This document shows positions 1-9,483 of a DNA stretch of 64,000 nucleotides, piece after piece. The notes beneath the pieces were generated by a model that saw only the letters and a program-made list of their open reading frames with translations, searched no databases and was not told the DNA's origin. The first letter of the stretch is position 1. Each line of letters starts with the position of its first letter. Where the stretch lies: contig CAVTWL010000012.1 of the NCBI GenBank assembly GCA_963738375.1, forward strand, positions 186,001-250,000, given 5' to 3'. This DNA is from Bog-159 sp963738375 (GTDB lineage: Bacteria; Acidobacteriota; Terriglobia; Bryobacterales; Bryobacteraceae). Both the position numbers and the translations under genes were made by a program.

Positions 1-594
1 GATATCGCCACGGCCGGCCCCCGCCAAATCGACGAGATCCGCAAAAAGATCGGCCTCGCCTTTCAGGGCGGCGCGCTCATCGGCTCGCTCAATGTCGGTG
101 AAAACATCGCCCTGCCGCTGCTCGAACACACCACTCTGCAGCCCACCACCATTGAAGTGATGGTGCGCATCAAGCTGGAACAGGTCGGCCTCAGCGGCTT
201 TGAAAACTACAGCCCCGCCCAGCTCAGCGGCGGCATGCGCAAGCGCGCCGCTTTCGCCCGCGCCCTCGCCATGGACCCCGAGATCCTCTTCTTCGACGAG
301 CCCTCCGCCGGCCTCGACCCCATCACCGCCGCCGGCATCGACGACCTCATCCTCAACCTCAAGAAGGCCTACTCCATGACCATGGTCGTCGTCACTCACG
401 AACTGGCCAGCGCCTTCCTCATCGCCGATCGCATCATCCTGCTCGACCGCGGCGACATCGTCGCCATGGGCCCCGTGGCCGAGGTGCGCGACAGCCGGCA
501 CCCGCGGGTCCGCCAGTTCCTCGACCGCATCGCCGACACCACCCAGGATGACGATGTCGACCACCTCCGTATGTATACCGAAGGAATCAGGTGA
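1..594 (+). CDS. ABC transporter ATP-binding protein, MlaF-like (5' end outside window)
   Basis: This is the ATPase of an MCE/Mla-type lipid transporter that powers phospholipid movement between inner and outer membrane. The frame is open from base 1, so the N-terminus with the Walker A loop lies upstream of the window. Visible are the Q-loop region (GLAFQGGALIGS), the signature LSGGMRKR, the Walker B stretch EILFFDEPSAGLDP and the switch histidine in VVTHEL. 'Sequence shows' an ABC ATPase; the MlaF assignment rests on the FQGGAL motif typical of that subfamily and on the MCE gene that starts 11 bases downstream. It is probably co-transcribed with the next two genes. Confidence 0.93.
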   Translation, partial: DIATAGPRQIDEIRKKIGLAFQGGALIGSLNVGENIALPLLEHTTLQPTTIEVMVRIKLEQVGLSGFENYSPAQLSGGMRKRAAFARALAMDPEILFFDEPSAGLDPITAAGIDDLILNLKKAYSMTMVVVTHELASAFLIADRIILLDRGDIVAMGPVAEVRDSRHPRVRQFLDRIADTTQDDDVDHLRMYTEGIR

Positions 595-605
595 AAGGAT
601 AAACT

Positions 606-1598
606 ATGCGCGAACGCACCCTCGTGGGACTGTTTGTTCTCCTCGCAGGCGGCCTCCTGGTCGCTACCCTGCTGGCCATCAATGGCGGCTTCGGCGCATC
701 CAGCGTCACTCACCCCGTTTACTTCAAATTCGCGGGCGGCGTTCAGCCTGGCGCCCCAGTCCGCTACGGCGGCCTCACCGTCGGCAAAGTCACGCGCGTG
801 CGCGTCGACCCCAGCAACTCTACGCGCATCGAAATCGACTTGGCCGTCAGCCGCGACGCGCCCCTGAAAACCGACAGCGTGGCCAAGATCTCCACCCTCA
901 GCCCGCTCAGCGATAACTACATCGAAGTCGCCACTGGCACCCAGTCCGCGCCTCTGGCCCCCCCCGGTTCCACCCTCCCGTCCGTTGAAGCCTTCGGCCT
1001 GCCCCAGTTAGGCGACGCCGCCCAAGCCATGCTTCCCGACGTCCACAACGCCATCGCCCTGCTGAACCGCAACCTGGACGGACTCCAGGTGACCATCGCC
1101 CGCGCCAACGACCTGCTGAACAACCGCAACCGCGCCACCATCGGCCACTCCCTGCACAACGTGGATGCGCTGCTCGCAACCGCCCGGCCCAAAGTGAACG
1201 ACTCGCTCGACCACCTGAACGCCCTGCTCAACGACGCCGGCCCCAAGGTCTCCGCCAGCCTCGATAACGTCCAGAACCTGACCAAGGACTTAAACAAGGA
1301 TCTGAATACCCGCATCGATCCCCTCCTCGACCAGGTAAAGACCACCACTTCCGACCTGGATGCCACCCTGCTCGAAAACCGCCCGGATATCCGCGCGACG
1401 GTCGTCACTCTCCGCGACACATTGACTCAGCTCAACCGTACCCTCGATCAGAACTCCCCGAACATCGATGAGTTACTCGATAACATCCGCATGGCTACCG
1501 AAAACCTTCGTTCACTGACTGAAACCTTGCAGCGCTCCCCCGCCAGCCTCATCCGCGGCATCAAAGTAACCGAGCGCAAACCGGGAGACTTGCAATGA
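606..1598 (+). CDS. MCE family (MlaD-like) lipid-binding protein
   Basis: A 330-residue periplasmic substrate-binding subunit of the MCE transporter, anchored by one N-terminal membrane helix (about residues 6-26). The MCE domain follows (about residues 38-115; YFKFAGGVQPGAPVRYGGL and VGKVTRVRVD are typical). The C-terminal half is rich in Leu, Asn and Asp and predicted helical (NRNLDGLQ, LLNDAGPKV), as in MlaD-type proteins that form hexameric rings with a helical barrel. It sits between the ATPase and an auxiliary lipoprotein whose start overlaps its stop (ATGA at 1595-1598), which supports one operon. MCE family is certain; the transported lipid is not visible from sequence. Confidence 0.93.
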   Translation: MRERTLVGLFVLLAGGLLVATLLAINGGFGASSVTHPVYFKFAGGVQPGAPVRYGGLTVGKVTRVRVDPSNSTRIEIDLAVSRDAPLKTDSVAKISTLSPLSDNYIEVATGTQSAPLAPPGSTLPSVEAFGLPQLGDAAQAMLPDVHNAIALLNRNLDGLQVTIARANDLLNNRNRATIGHSLHNVDALLATARPKVNDSLDHLNALLNDAGPKVSASLDNVQNLTKDLNKDLNTRIDPLLDQVKTTTSDLDATLLENRPDIRATVVTLRDTLTQLNRTLDQNSPNIDELLDNIRMATENLRSLTETLQRSPASLIRGIKVTERKPGDLQ

Positions 1599-2185
1599 GA
1601 AACCTCCTCGCCATCTCCTGCGCCGCGATAGCCTTGCTCGCCGCCGGCTGCGCCAGTTCCAAACCCGTTCACTATTATTCTCTTTCCACTCCCCCCCCGG
1701 CCAACGATACCAAGGCGAACGGTCCGGTCATCCTCGTCGGACTCATCGCCACCCCCGAGTCTCTCCAGGACGCCCGCATCCGCTACCACTCCGCCGCCAA
1801 CGAAGTCGGAGGCTACGAATATCACCGCTGGGAAGAGCGTCCCGGCGCCATGGTCCGCCTCTCCCTGGTCCGGGCCCTCCGCGCCACCGGACAATACCAG
1901 CGCGTCCTCGAATCGACGAGTTCCGCCGCCGCCGGTTATCTCCTCCGCGGCCAGCTCTACGAATTCGCCGAACTGGACAACCCCAGCATCAGGACAAGAA
2001 TCTCCTTACAACTCGAATTGGTAGACAGAAAGACAAATCTGACCGTCTGGGATCGTCACTTCGAGCGCGAAGAGCCCGCCGGCGGCAAACGAATCGAAGA
2101 CGTGGTCGCGTCCATGGACCGCAACTTACAGGCCCTGGTGGCCACCGCCGCTTCCGGTATTAGTACTTATTTCCTGAAACCTTAG
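1595..2185 (+). CDS. ABC-type transport auxiliary lipoprotein (PqiC/LptE-like family)
   Basis: A 196-residue outer-membrane-type lipoprotein. The signal peptide ends in a lipobox LAAGC with the acylated Cys at residue 19, followed by KPVHYYSL, a common start of the ABC-type transport auxiliary lipoprotein family that accompanies MCE operons. The body carries the family's pattern of a sum-of-subunits beta domain (YEYHRWEERPGAMV, RLSLVRALRATGQYQRV, LRGQLYEFAE). The start codon overlaps the MCE stop by four bases, implying translational coupling. It probably forms the outer-membrane end of the transporter. The family call is good; direct partnership is inferred from position. Confidence 0.85.
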   Translation: MRNLLAISCAAIALLAAGCASSKPVHYYSLSTPPPANDTKANGPVILVGLIATPESLQDARIRYHSAANEVGGYEYHRWEERPGAMVRLSLVRALRATGQYQRVLESTSSAAAGYLLRGQLYEFAELDNPSIRTRISLQLELVDRKTNLTVWDRHFEREEPAGGKRIEDVVASMDRNLQALVATAASGISTYFLKP

Positions 2186-2207
2186 TTCCCGAGCGGCGTC
2201 GAAACGG

Positions 2208-2213
2208 TATAAT
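2208..2213 (+). promoter_or_regulatory. TATAAT -10 element just upstream of the ECF sigma gene
   Basis: A perfect TATAAT lies 12 bases before the ATG at 2226, with only a poor -35 (around 2185). If used, transcription would start about 6 bases before the ATG, giving a leaderless or nearly leaderless message. No Shine-Dalgarno sequence is visible, consistent with this. Placement is inference from consensus only. Confidence 0.4.
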
Positions 2214-2225
2214 TCTCGAAACTGG

Positions 2226-2819
2226 ATGACGCCCACTTCCTACTCCGGCAACCGCAGTGACCAGCCCATTTCGGCTCTATTGGAGCAGCTTAATCAAGGA
2301 AACCGGGACGCGATTAATCACCTGATTCCGCTTGTCTACAAAAAACTACATCGCGCCGCCGCCCTGCGCATGCGACGCGAGCGAGGAAATCATACCCTTC
2401 AGCCCACCGCGCTGGTGAACGAAGTCTGGCTGCGCCTCGTCGATCAACCGCGCGCCGATTGGAAAGATGGAGCCCACTTCTTCGCCGTATCTTCCCAAAT
2501 CATGCATCAGATTTTGGTAGACCATGCGCGCCGACGCAACGCCGTCAAACGCGGCGGCACCCAAATCCAGGTCGCGATTGAAAATGCCCTGTGTTCCGCT
2601 CAGGAGCCGAATGCCATTGACGTCCTGGTTTTGCACGACCTGCTGGAACAGCTTCGGAAATTCGATCCGCGCGCCTGCCGCATCGTTGAAATGCACTACT
2701 TTGGCGGTCTGTCTCACGAACAGATGGCCGAAGTTCTGCAAGTCTCTACCCGCACCGTCAAACGCGATTGGCGGATGGCCCGCGCATGGCTGCGCGACCA
2801 GTTCTCCAAGAAACAATGA
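2226..2819 (+). CDS. ECF-type RNA polymerase sigma factor (Sig-70_X6/TIGR02999-like)
   Basis: A 197-residue sigma factor with region 2 (N-terminal half, ending in QILVDHARRRNAVKRGG) and a region 4 helix-turn-helix (LSHEQMAEVLQVSTRTVKRD). It belongs to the ECF group common in Acidobacteria and Planctomycetes that is usually encoded beside Ser/Thr kinases; no anti-sigma factor gene is adjacent. The stop codon overlaps the kinase start (ATGA at 2816-2819), so the two are translationally coupled. Known members of this class are thought to be controlled by the linked kinase; that is inference here. It may have its own near-leaderless promoter at 2208. Confidence 0.92.
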   Translation: MTPTSYSGNRSDQPISALLEQLNQGNRDAINHLIPLVYKKLHRAAALRMRRERGNHTLQPTALVNEVWLRLVDQPRADWKDGAHFFAVSSQIMHQILVDHARRRNAVKRGGTQIQVAIENALCSAQEPNAIDVLVLHDLLEQLRKFDPRACRIVEMHYFGGLSHEQMAEVLQVSTRTVKRDWRMARAWLRDQFSKKQ

Positions 2820-5800
2820 CGCCGGAACAGTGGCAGGCTCTCAAGCCGCTCTTCGAGCGTGCCCTCGATTTGCCGCCCTCCGCCCGCGCCGCTCTTATCG
2901 AAGAGGTTCGCCTGAAAGACGAAAACCTGGCATCTGTCCTCGCCGGACTCATCGAATCCCACGAGAAGAAAACGGAACAAGCCGATCAGCCGGTGCTCCG
3001 CTTCGATGCCCTTTCTCCGCGCGAAAGCCCCCTCCTTTCACCCGGACAGTTGGTGCTGGACCGGTTCAAAATCGTACGCCTCATCGGCCGCGGAGGCATG
3101 GGCGATGTCTATCAGGCCGACGACCTGCAACTCGGCCCCGTCGCCCTCAAAACCATTCGCGCTGCCATCGCTAACGATCCTGTCGCCCTCCAGCGGTTCA
3201 AGCAGGAAGTCGTCCTCGCCCGCAAGATCAGCAGCCCCTGCGTTTGCCGAATCCATGAACTGTTCGTCCTGCCCCAGCCGGCGTCCGGCGCGCCGACCGC
3301 CTTCCTTTCCATGGAATTGCTGGACGGCAAGACGCTGGCCGATCGCGTTCGCTCCGCGGGCGCTCTGCCCCTTTCCGAGGCCCGCTCGATCGCTTCGCAG
3401 CTCTGCGCCGCGCTCCAGGCCGTCCACAGCGCCGGCGTGATCCACCGCGACGTCAAGAGTAACAACATCATGCTCGTCACGCGCCAGGGTACTGCCCAGG
3501 CTGTCTTGATGGACCTCGGCCTCGCCTGCCATGCGGCACCCCAGTCCCCCGCCGATTCGACCGTCACGGCTCCAGGCGCCGTCGAGGGCACCTCTGAGTA
3601 CATGGCTCCCGAGCAGTTCGAAGGCAGCCATCTCACCCCCGCCGCCGACATCTATGCGCTCGGCGTCGTGCTCTACGAGATGACCACCGGCGCCCGCCCG
3701 TTTCAAGCATCCACGCCTCTCGCCGCCGCCGTCCGCCGCGCCCGCCGCCTTCCCCCAGCCACCTCCCTGCGCCCCGACCTTCCGCCGCAATGGGACTCCG
3801 TGATCGCCCGCTGCCTCGAGTTCGACCCCGAAAGGCGTTATCAGACCGCCGGGGAAGTCGCCGCTGCTCTTGAAGACCAGCCGCAGCCGCCCCCTCCACC
3901 CAAGCCGGCGGCGCGCGGCGCCTCCCGCTTCCTCTTGCCTGTCCTCGCGGTATTGCTGGCCGTCGCGGCGCTCGCTTTTTTTCTATGGCGGCATGCCGCC
4001 TCCCCGCCTCCTCCGCCTGACGCCCAAAGACGCTACGACGATGGCGTCTCCGCCATCCACGAAGGAAGCTTCTTGAAAGCAACCCGTTTGCTCACCCGAG
4101 CCCTCGAAATCGATCCGGATTTCGTCCTCGCTCATGTCCGGCTCGCTGAAGCATGGGCCGAACTCGACTTCACCGGGAAAGCGCAACAGGAACTCTTGCT
4201 CGCCTCCAACCTCGAGTCCACCCACAACCTTGCCGGCCTAGCCGGTCAATACTTGAAGGCTGTGCGCCACAGCGTAACGCGCCAGTTTGACGCCGCGGTG
4301 CAAGACTATACCGTGATCCTGAATCAGTTGCGCTCTGCCGATAAGCCATATGGACTTGTCGACCTCGGCCGAGCGCGGGAAAAAACCAACCGGCTTACGG
4401 AAGCCGAACAGAACTACGGGCAAGCCGTTAAACTCGCGCCCGAAGACCCAGCCCCGCTCATTCGCCTCGCCGTGATTGAAGTCAAGTCCGGAGAGAACGA
4501 TCAGGCCGAGACGCATTTCCGGCGCGCCGAAACCCTCTACAAATCCGCAAGCGACACCGAGGGGCTTGCCGAAATTTCGTTCCAACGCGGCGTGGCGGCC
4601 ATTCTGAAGGGCGACACTGATCACGCTCAAGCATTCCTGAGTCAGGCTCTCCACTCCGCAGAAGATATCGATAGCAAGCATTTGCAGATTAGGTGTTTGA
4701 CCCAGTTAGGCGCTAATGAGTATGGCGCCGGCGATATCTCGAAGGCGATCGCCATATACAAACAGGCCGTCGACCTCGCCAATCAGCACGGTCTCGATAT
4801 TTGGGCTACCGAAGGCCAAATCCGAGCTGGCATCGCGTACATAGACGAGCGTCAATACGACCAGGCGAACACCTTGATTCAACAAGGACTTTCCAAGGCG
4901 CGCGAACTCCAAAATCCTCGCCTGCAGGCTCTGGCCAACGTCGGGTTGGCCAGCGTCAACAGTCAGCGCGGACTGTCTCCCGCCGAAATCGCTGCCCCCG
5001 CCCAACAGGCACTGGACTTCTACAAAACCAGCCAATATGTCGGACAATCCACGTCCGCACTGATTCTCCTGGTTCGCGCCCTCGGCGACCAAAGCGATTT
5101 CCAGAAAGCATCGCCCTACGCGTCCGAACTCCTGGAGATTGCTCCCAAAACGATGAACCCCGCGCAAATCTCACAAGCTCAAGAGGCAGTCGGTGGCCTT
5201 TATCAGAAGCAGCAGCGTTATCCCGAAGCTCTCGCGTATTTCCAAGCCTCCCGCAAAAACGCCCCATTTCCCGCCCTTGCCGCCGCTAACTACGCCAACG
5301 CCCTGGCATCCCTCGGCCGCTACTCCGAAGCGCGCCGCCTCCTCGATTCCCTGACCCACAACGAGAAAATCCAAAACGCTGTTCTTCTGGCAGGCATCCA
5401 GGCTGCCGCGCTGCTCAACCAGAACCGCTTCGCCGACGCCATGAGGGTAGCGGAAGCCGGCCTGCGGAAAACCTCCGCCCTCACTCCCGTTGAATCGATC
5501 GAGTTGCGAATCGACTTGGGCATCGCCCAGGCGGAACTCGGCGCCGCCCAGCAGGCCCGTCAGTCCTGCCAGTTAGCTCTCGCCGCGGCCCAAAGACAAT
5601 CGAATCCCTCCAATGTCGCTGAAGCCAGCGTTTGCGCCGCCCGCGCGTCCCTTGCCGCCAAATCTCCCGCCGAAGCCCGCTCGCTCGCCGAAAGTGCCCT
5701 CCAGTTCTTCGCCTCCTCGCAACAAATGTCATCAGAATGGCAAAGCCTCTTGATTCTCGCTAAGTCATGCTCTAAATCTGGTGACGCATCTTCCGCCGCA

Positions 5801-5935
5801 ACTTATGCCAAAAAAGCTCTGGACATTTTTAACAACCTGGAGAATAATTGGGGGAGCACGACTTACAAGCTCTACCTAACCCGCCCCGATGCGACCCAGG
5901 CTAGGCGTGAGTTGCGGCAGTTAGCTGAACGATAG
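2816..5935 (+). CDS. Membrane Ser/Thr protein kinase with C-terminal TPR repeats
   Basis: A 1039-residue Hanks-type kinase. The start at 2816 is chosen because it gives the ATGA overlap with the sigma gene and the family N-terminus MTPEQWQALKPLFERAL. Kinase motifs: glycine loop GRGGMG (91-96), catalytic Lys in VALKTI (112), HRD (210-212), a DLG in place of DFG (233-235), and the APE motif in MAPEQF. A Pro-rich linker leads to one membrane helix (about 372-391), then some 600 residues of TPR-like helices (FLKATRLLTRALEIDPDFVLAHVRLAEAW). The topology puts the kinase inside and the TPRs outside the cytoplasmic membrane. Likely substrate: the coupled sigma factor (inference). Confidence 0.93.
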   Translation: MTPEQWQALKPLFERALDLPPSARAALIEEVRLKDENLASVLAGLIESHEKKTEQADQPVLRFDALSPRESPLLSPGQLVLDRFKIVRLIGRGGMGDVYQADDLQLGPVALKTIRAAIANDPVALQRFKQEVVLARKISSPCVCRIHELFVLPQPASGAPTAFLSMELLDGKTLADRVRSAGALPLSEARSIASQLCAALQAVHSAGVIHRDVKSNNIMLVTRQGTAQAVLMDLGLACHAAPQSPADSTVTAPGAVEGTSEYMAPEQFEGSHLTPAADIYALGVVLYEMTTGARPFQASTPLAAAVRRARRLPPATSLRPDLPPQWDSVIARCLEFDPERRYQTAGEVAAALEDQPQPPPPPKPAARGASRFLLPVLAVLLAVAALAFFLWRHAASPPPPPDAQRRYDDGVSAIHEGSFLKATRLLTRALEIDPDFVLAHVRLAEAWAELDFTGKAQQELLLASNLESTHNLAGLAGQYLKAVRHSVTRQFDAAVQDYTVILNQLRSADKPYGLVDLGRAREKTNRLTEAEQNYGQAVKLAPEDPAPLIRLAVIEVKSGENDQAETHFRRAETLYKSASDTEGLAEISFQRGVAAILKGDTDHAQAFLSQALHSAEDIDSKHLQIRCLTQLGANEYGAGDISKAIAIYKQAVDLANQHGLDIWATEGQIRAGIAYIDERQYDQANTLIQQGLSKARELQNPRLQALANVGLASVNSQRGLSPAEIAAPAQQALDFYKTSQYVGQSTSALILLVRALGDQSDFQKASPYASELLEIAPKTMNPAQISQAQEAVGGLYQKQQRYPEALAYFQASRKNAPFPALAAANYANALASLGRYSEARRLLDSLTHNEKIQNAVLLAGIQAAALLNQNRFADAMRVAEAGLRKTSALTPVESIELRIDLGIAQAELGAAQQARQSCQLALAAAQRQSNPSNVAEASVCAARASLAAKSPAEARSLAESALQFFASSQQMSSEWQSLLILAKSCSKSGDASSAATYAKKALDIFNNLENNWGSTTYKLYLTRPDATQARRELRQLAER

Positions 5936-5946
5936 GAGCGAGATTC

Positions 5947-6615
5947 ATGCCTGCCCGAAGAGTTACTGTCACGGTGATCGCATTGTCGGCCCTGGTGGCA
6001 TGCATGGGTTCCAAACATGGGGCATTAGCTCCTCACACGGGGGGCCTCGGCGGAGGCGCCCCGGGCAACTCGCCGGTCAGGATCGTAGGTGGTTCCATGA
6101 CCTTCCGCTCCAACGGATGGAAGGCGAGCGACGCAACCGGCACTACTTGGACTACCACGAACAGTTGTAAGCTATCGGCGGTTGAATTCGAACATGTCTG
6201 GCAGCCAGCGCAGACGTCGGGAACACCGGGAGATTTTGTCTACGGTCTTTCGAGCGGGTGGAGCATCGAGTTCCATAGCACCAATATCGACGGAAGCGCG
6301 GACGCTTCAGATATTGTTACGGTCAACCAAGACGCAAGTAACAATGTGGTGATAGCAGTAAAGGGCCAGGGAAGCTTCTCGTTTAAGACAGCCAGTTCAT
6401 CCACCGCGCCCCTCGCTGACGCCCCATCGTGGGACAAGTCAGGCTACTCCGGCATTCGTTACAAGAGCCAATCCTGCACCATGGGTCAATCCACGCAGTC
6501 GCCCATTTGCGACATGATCTCTGAGATTAAAGTGACTTTTGGAACGGGCGGTACCCCGACCACTTACGCCTGCCCAGACGGTGAGTGCCGGGTAGATTTA
6601 TTGACCGCGCCATAA
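5947..6615 (+). CDS. Putative lipoprotein of unknown function
   Basis: A 222-residue secreted protein that I do not recognise. A good Shine-Dalgarno (AGGAG, 5934-5938) precedes the ATG. The signal peptide ends in LVAC with the lipidated Cys at residue 19. The mature part is Gly/Ser/Thr rich, with beta-strand-like stretches and several Cys residues (SCKLSAVEFEHVW... SQSCTMGQ... PICDM... YACPDGECRVD) that could form disulfides. It lies 11 bases after the kinase gene on the same strand, so it may be co-transcribed, and converges with the histidine kinase gene only 6 bases away. Function unknown. Confidence 0.7.
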   Translation: MPARRVTVTVIALSALVACMGSKHGALAPHTGGLGGGAPGNSPVRIVGGSMTFRSNGWKASDATGTTWTTTNSCKLSAVEFEHVWQPAQTSGTPGDFVYGLSSGWSIEFHSTNIDGSADASDIVTVNQDASNNVVIAVKGQGSFSFKTASSSTAPLADAPSWDKSGYSGIRYKSQSCTMGQSTQSPICDMISEIKVTFGTGGTPTTYACPDGECRVDLLTAP

Positions 6616-6621
6616 CGACAT

Positions 6622-7962
6622 TCACACCGGCAAACTAAGTCGCGCCACGCACCCCATCCGGTCCGCCCGGTTCTCCAGCACCAGCGTACCCCCGTGCCCT
6701 TCCGCGATCTGCCGGCTCAGCACTAGCCCGATCCCCGATCCCCCCGGCTTCGTCGTAAAGAACGGCACGAACAGATTCGCCGTGTTCGAAATCCCCGGCC
6801 CCTCGTCCTCAATCGCGATCTCGACGCGCGTCGCATCCCGCGTCCACCCCACCGACACACCGCCCCCCGTGATCGACGAAGCATCCGTAGCGTTACGCAG
6901 CAGATTGATCAACACCTGCTCCAACTGGTCCGGATCGCCCTGGAAAAACACGTCCGGCCCCGGCCGGATCGCCACCTTCAGCCGCGTCTCCAGATTGACC
7001 ACCCGCTGCACCCACGGCCCCACTTCCATCAACTCCAATTGCGGCCGCGGCAGCTTGGCCAGCCGCGCGTAGGCCCCGATAAACCGGCTCAGCGCCTCCG
7101 ACCGCGTGGAGATCACGTTCAAACCGCGCCGCATGTCGTCTTCCCAATCCTCCGGCAGCGGCTTGCGCGTCAGTAAACTTCCCAGACTCCCCGCAATCGA
7201 CTTGATTGGTGTCAGTGAATTGTTCAGCTCGTGGCCCAGCACCCGCACCAGCCGCTGCCACGCCTGCAATTCCTGTTGACGTAAAGGTAGCGTCAGGTCC
7301 GCCATCACCAGCAGTTGCAGCGGCAGCCCATGCTCCCGCACCGTCGTTCGCCGCAGCCCCCACCGCCCGCTCCCGCCCGGAAATGTCATCTGAAACGTTT
7401 GTTGCGGCTCGCCTTCCAGGCAGCTATCCAATAGCAGTTCAGCCGCGCTCGCCCCCAGAATCCGCTCCGCGGGCGCCGACAGCAGCCGCTCGCCAGCCCG
7501 GTTCACCAGCCGCAGCTTGCGCTCGTGATCGAAGGCGAATACCGCCACGTCGATCTCCGACATCACCGTCCGCAGCAGCGTGGTCGCTTCTTGCGCCCCC
7601 AGCCGCTGCTCCCGCAAGGTGCCGCCCAGCGAGTTGACTTCCCGCATCACCTCGCCCAGCGCATCGTCGAAAACGCCGGCCCGCCCCCGCACCGAGAAAT
7701 CCCCTTCCCTCAGCGCCGAAAGCAAATTGGAAATGGTTTGCAGCGGAAACACCACCCGGTCGCGCACCGCCATCGCGAAGCCCATCCACAGCCCCACGAT
7801 CAGCACCGTCAGCGTCCACTGCGTCTTGGCTTGCGGCGTCGGCTCGCGCAGCCACAACATGATCAGCGCCACCAGCGACCCTGGCAGCCCCGCCATGATC
7901 GCCATGACCACGATCCGGCCTTCGTATTTCATGCGCCGCCGCCGGCTTCTGGAGGGTGTCAT
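6622..7962 (-). CDS. Sensor histidine kinase, NtrY-like (HAMP-PAS-HisKA-HATPase)
   Basis: A 446-residue membrane sensor kinase. Two N-terminal membrane helices (about 15-37 and 44-65) are followed by a HAMP-like linker, a PAS region (SEIDVAVFAFDHERKLRLVN), a dimerisation box with the phospho-acceptor His in LGHELNNSLTPIKS, and an ATPase domain with N box NLLRNATDAS, G1 DEGPGIS and G2 GGSGIGLVLSRQI. The GHELNNSLTP box and the partner sigma-54-type regulator 19 bases upstream in the operon place it in the NtrY/NtrB-like group. The signal sensed is unknown. No clear ribosome site; a start at the ATG at 7932 is possible. Confidence 0.93.
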   Translation of the reverse strand: MTPSRSRRRRMKYEGRIVVMAIMAGLPGSLVALIMLWLREPTPQAKTQWTLTVLIVGLWMGFAMAVRDRVVFPLQTISNLLSALREGDFSVRGRAGVFDDALGEVMREVNSLGGTLREQRLGAQEATTLLRTVMSEIDVAVFAFDHERKLRLVNRAGERLLSAPAERILGASAAELLLDSCLEGEPQQTFQMTFPGGSGRWGLRRTTVREHGLPLQLLVMADLTLPLRQQELQAWQRLVRVLGHELNNSLTPIKSIAGSLGSLLTRKPLPEDWEDDMRRGLNVISTRSEALSRFIGAYARLAKLPRPQLELMEVGPWVQRVVNLETRLKVAIRPGPDVFFQGDPDQLEQVLINLLRNATDASSITGGGVSVGWTRDATRVEIAIEDEGPGISNTANLFVPFFTTKPGGSGIGLVLSRQIAEGHGGTLVLENRADRMGCVARLSLPV

Positions 7963-7981
7963 CGAAACAGGCCGCCGTGAC

Positions 7982-9352
7982 TCAGAGACCGTAGCGCTGC
8001 AGGCGCCGGTACAAGGCGCTGCGGCTCAATCCCAGCGCATTCGCCGCGTGGCTCACGTTGCCGTTAAAGCGCTGCAAGGCTTTCTTGATCAGCAGCCCTT
8101 CCACTTCTTCCAGGCTCATGTCTTCCAGCCGCGGCGATCCGTCGCGCGCCGCCCGCAGCCCCAGATCGTTCACCTTCACGCAGGTGCTCTGCGTCATCAG
8201 CACCGCCCGCTCCACCGCGTGATCCAGTTCCCGGATATTCCCCGGCCATGGATGCGCCAGCAGCGCCTTCATCGCGGCATCCTCGAACCCCGTCAGATTC
8301 TTGCGATAGTGTTCCGCGTGCAGCCGCAGGAAATGCACCGCCAGCAGCGGAATGTCTTCCCGCCGCTCGCGCAGCGCCGGCAGACGAATCTCGATGGTAT
8401 TCAGCCGGAACAGCAAATCCTGCCGGAAGCGCCCGGCATTCACCTCGGCGTTCAAATCCGAATTGGTCGCCGAGAGCACCCGCACATCTACCTGCCGTGT
8501 CTTCGACGATCCCACCCGCTCGAACTCGCCCGTCTCCAGCACGCGCAGCAGCTTGGCCTGCAGATTCGCGGAAATATTCGCGATTTCGTCCAGGAACAGC
8601 GTGCCGCCTTCCGCCATTTCAAACCGGCCCACCCGGTCCGCCTTGGCATCGGTGAATGCGCCGCGCACATGCCCGAATAGTTCGCTCTCGAAAACCCCTT
8701 CCGATAGCCCGCCCGTGTTCACCGTCAGCATCGGCTTCATCGACCGCAGCGAAACCGAATGCAGCGATTGCGCCACCAGGCCCTTGCCCGTGCCGTTCTC
8801 GCCCGTGATCAAGACATTAGCGTCCGACGGGCCCACCCGCGACACCATGTCCAGCACCGGTTGCATGGCTAACGATTGCGCGATCAGGCTCGGAAACTGC
8901 TCCGACCGGAGCAGTTGGTTCTCCGCCTCCAGAAGCTGGCCCTTCCGCAGCGCTCTTCCCAGTTCGATCTGCGTGCCCAGAATCGCCGACAGCCGGGCAT
9001 TGTCCCACGGCTTCTGAATGAAGTCGCGCGCGCCCCGCCGCATCGCCTCCACGGCCAGATCCACGCTGCCCCAAGCCGTCATCACCACCACTGGCAGCGT
9101 CGAATCCAAACCTTGCAACTGGTTTAGAAGATCCAGACCTTCCTGCCCGGACGTGGTATCCCGGGTATAGTTGAGGTCCATCACCACGGCGTCGAAATCC
9201 CTCGACTCGACCGCCTCAAGAACCCCCGCCGGCGAATTCACCGCTTCCGCCTGATAGCCTTCGCCCTTGATCAGAAAGCGAAGCGCTTCCAGCACGTCCG
9301 GCTGGTCGTCGGCAATCAGGATTCGCGGAACGTACGCATTGTTCAATCGCAT
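7982..9352 (-). CDS. Sigma-54-dependent response regulator, NtrC family
   Basis: A 456-residue regulator: receiver domain (residues 10-125, IADDQPDVLEA, phospho-acceptor Asp in VVMDLNYTRD), AAA+ domain with Walker A GENGTGKG, the sigma-54 contact loop GAFTDA (ELFGHVRGAFTDAKAD) and Walker B GGTLFLDEI, then a Fis-type HTH (AANALGLSRSALYRRLQRYG). The start at 9352 (ATG, MRLNNAYVPRILIADD) is preferred to the GTG at 9400 because the receiver domain begins right after it. It is expected to activate sigma-54 promoters after phosphorylation by the kinase encoded just downstream. Target genes are not evident here. Confidence 0.95.
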   Translation of the reverse strand: MRLNNAYVPRILIADDQPDVLEALRFLIKGEGYQAEAVNSPAGVLEAVESRDFDAVVMDLNYTRDTTSGQEGLDLLNQLQGLDSTLPVVVMTAWGSVDLAVEAMRRGARDFIQKPWDNARLSAILGTQIELGRALRKGQLLEAENQLLRSEQFPSLIAQSLAMQPVLDMVSRVGPSDANVLITGENGTGKGLVAQSLHSVSLRSMKPMLTVNTGGLSEGVFESELFGHVRGAFTDAKADRVGRFEMAEGGTLFLDEIANISANLQAKLLRVLETGEFERVGSSKTRQVDVRVLSATNSDLNAEVNAGRFRQDLLFRLNTIEIRLPALRERREDIPLLAVHFLRLHAEHYRKNLTGFEDAAMKALLAHPWPGNIRELDHAVERAVLMTQSTCVKVNDLGLRAARDGSPRLEDMSLEEVEGLLIKKALQRFNGNVSHAANALGLSRSALYRRLQRYGL

Positions 9353-9483
9353 GGAGCGGATAACAACATTGTCGCATTGCAACGGCAATTGCTGCACCAC
9401 TCCTAATGCATTGCCAAAACAGGAGATACCAAAAACAAGTGTCCGCTTTTGGGACTCCCCGTCCCCTTGGTGGGACGGCCGTC

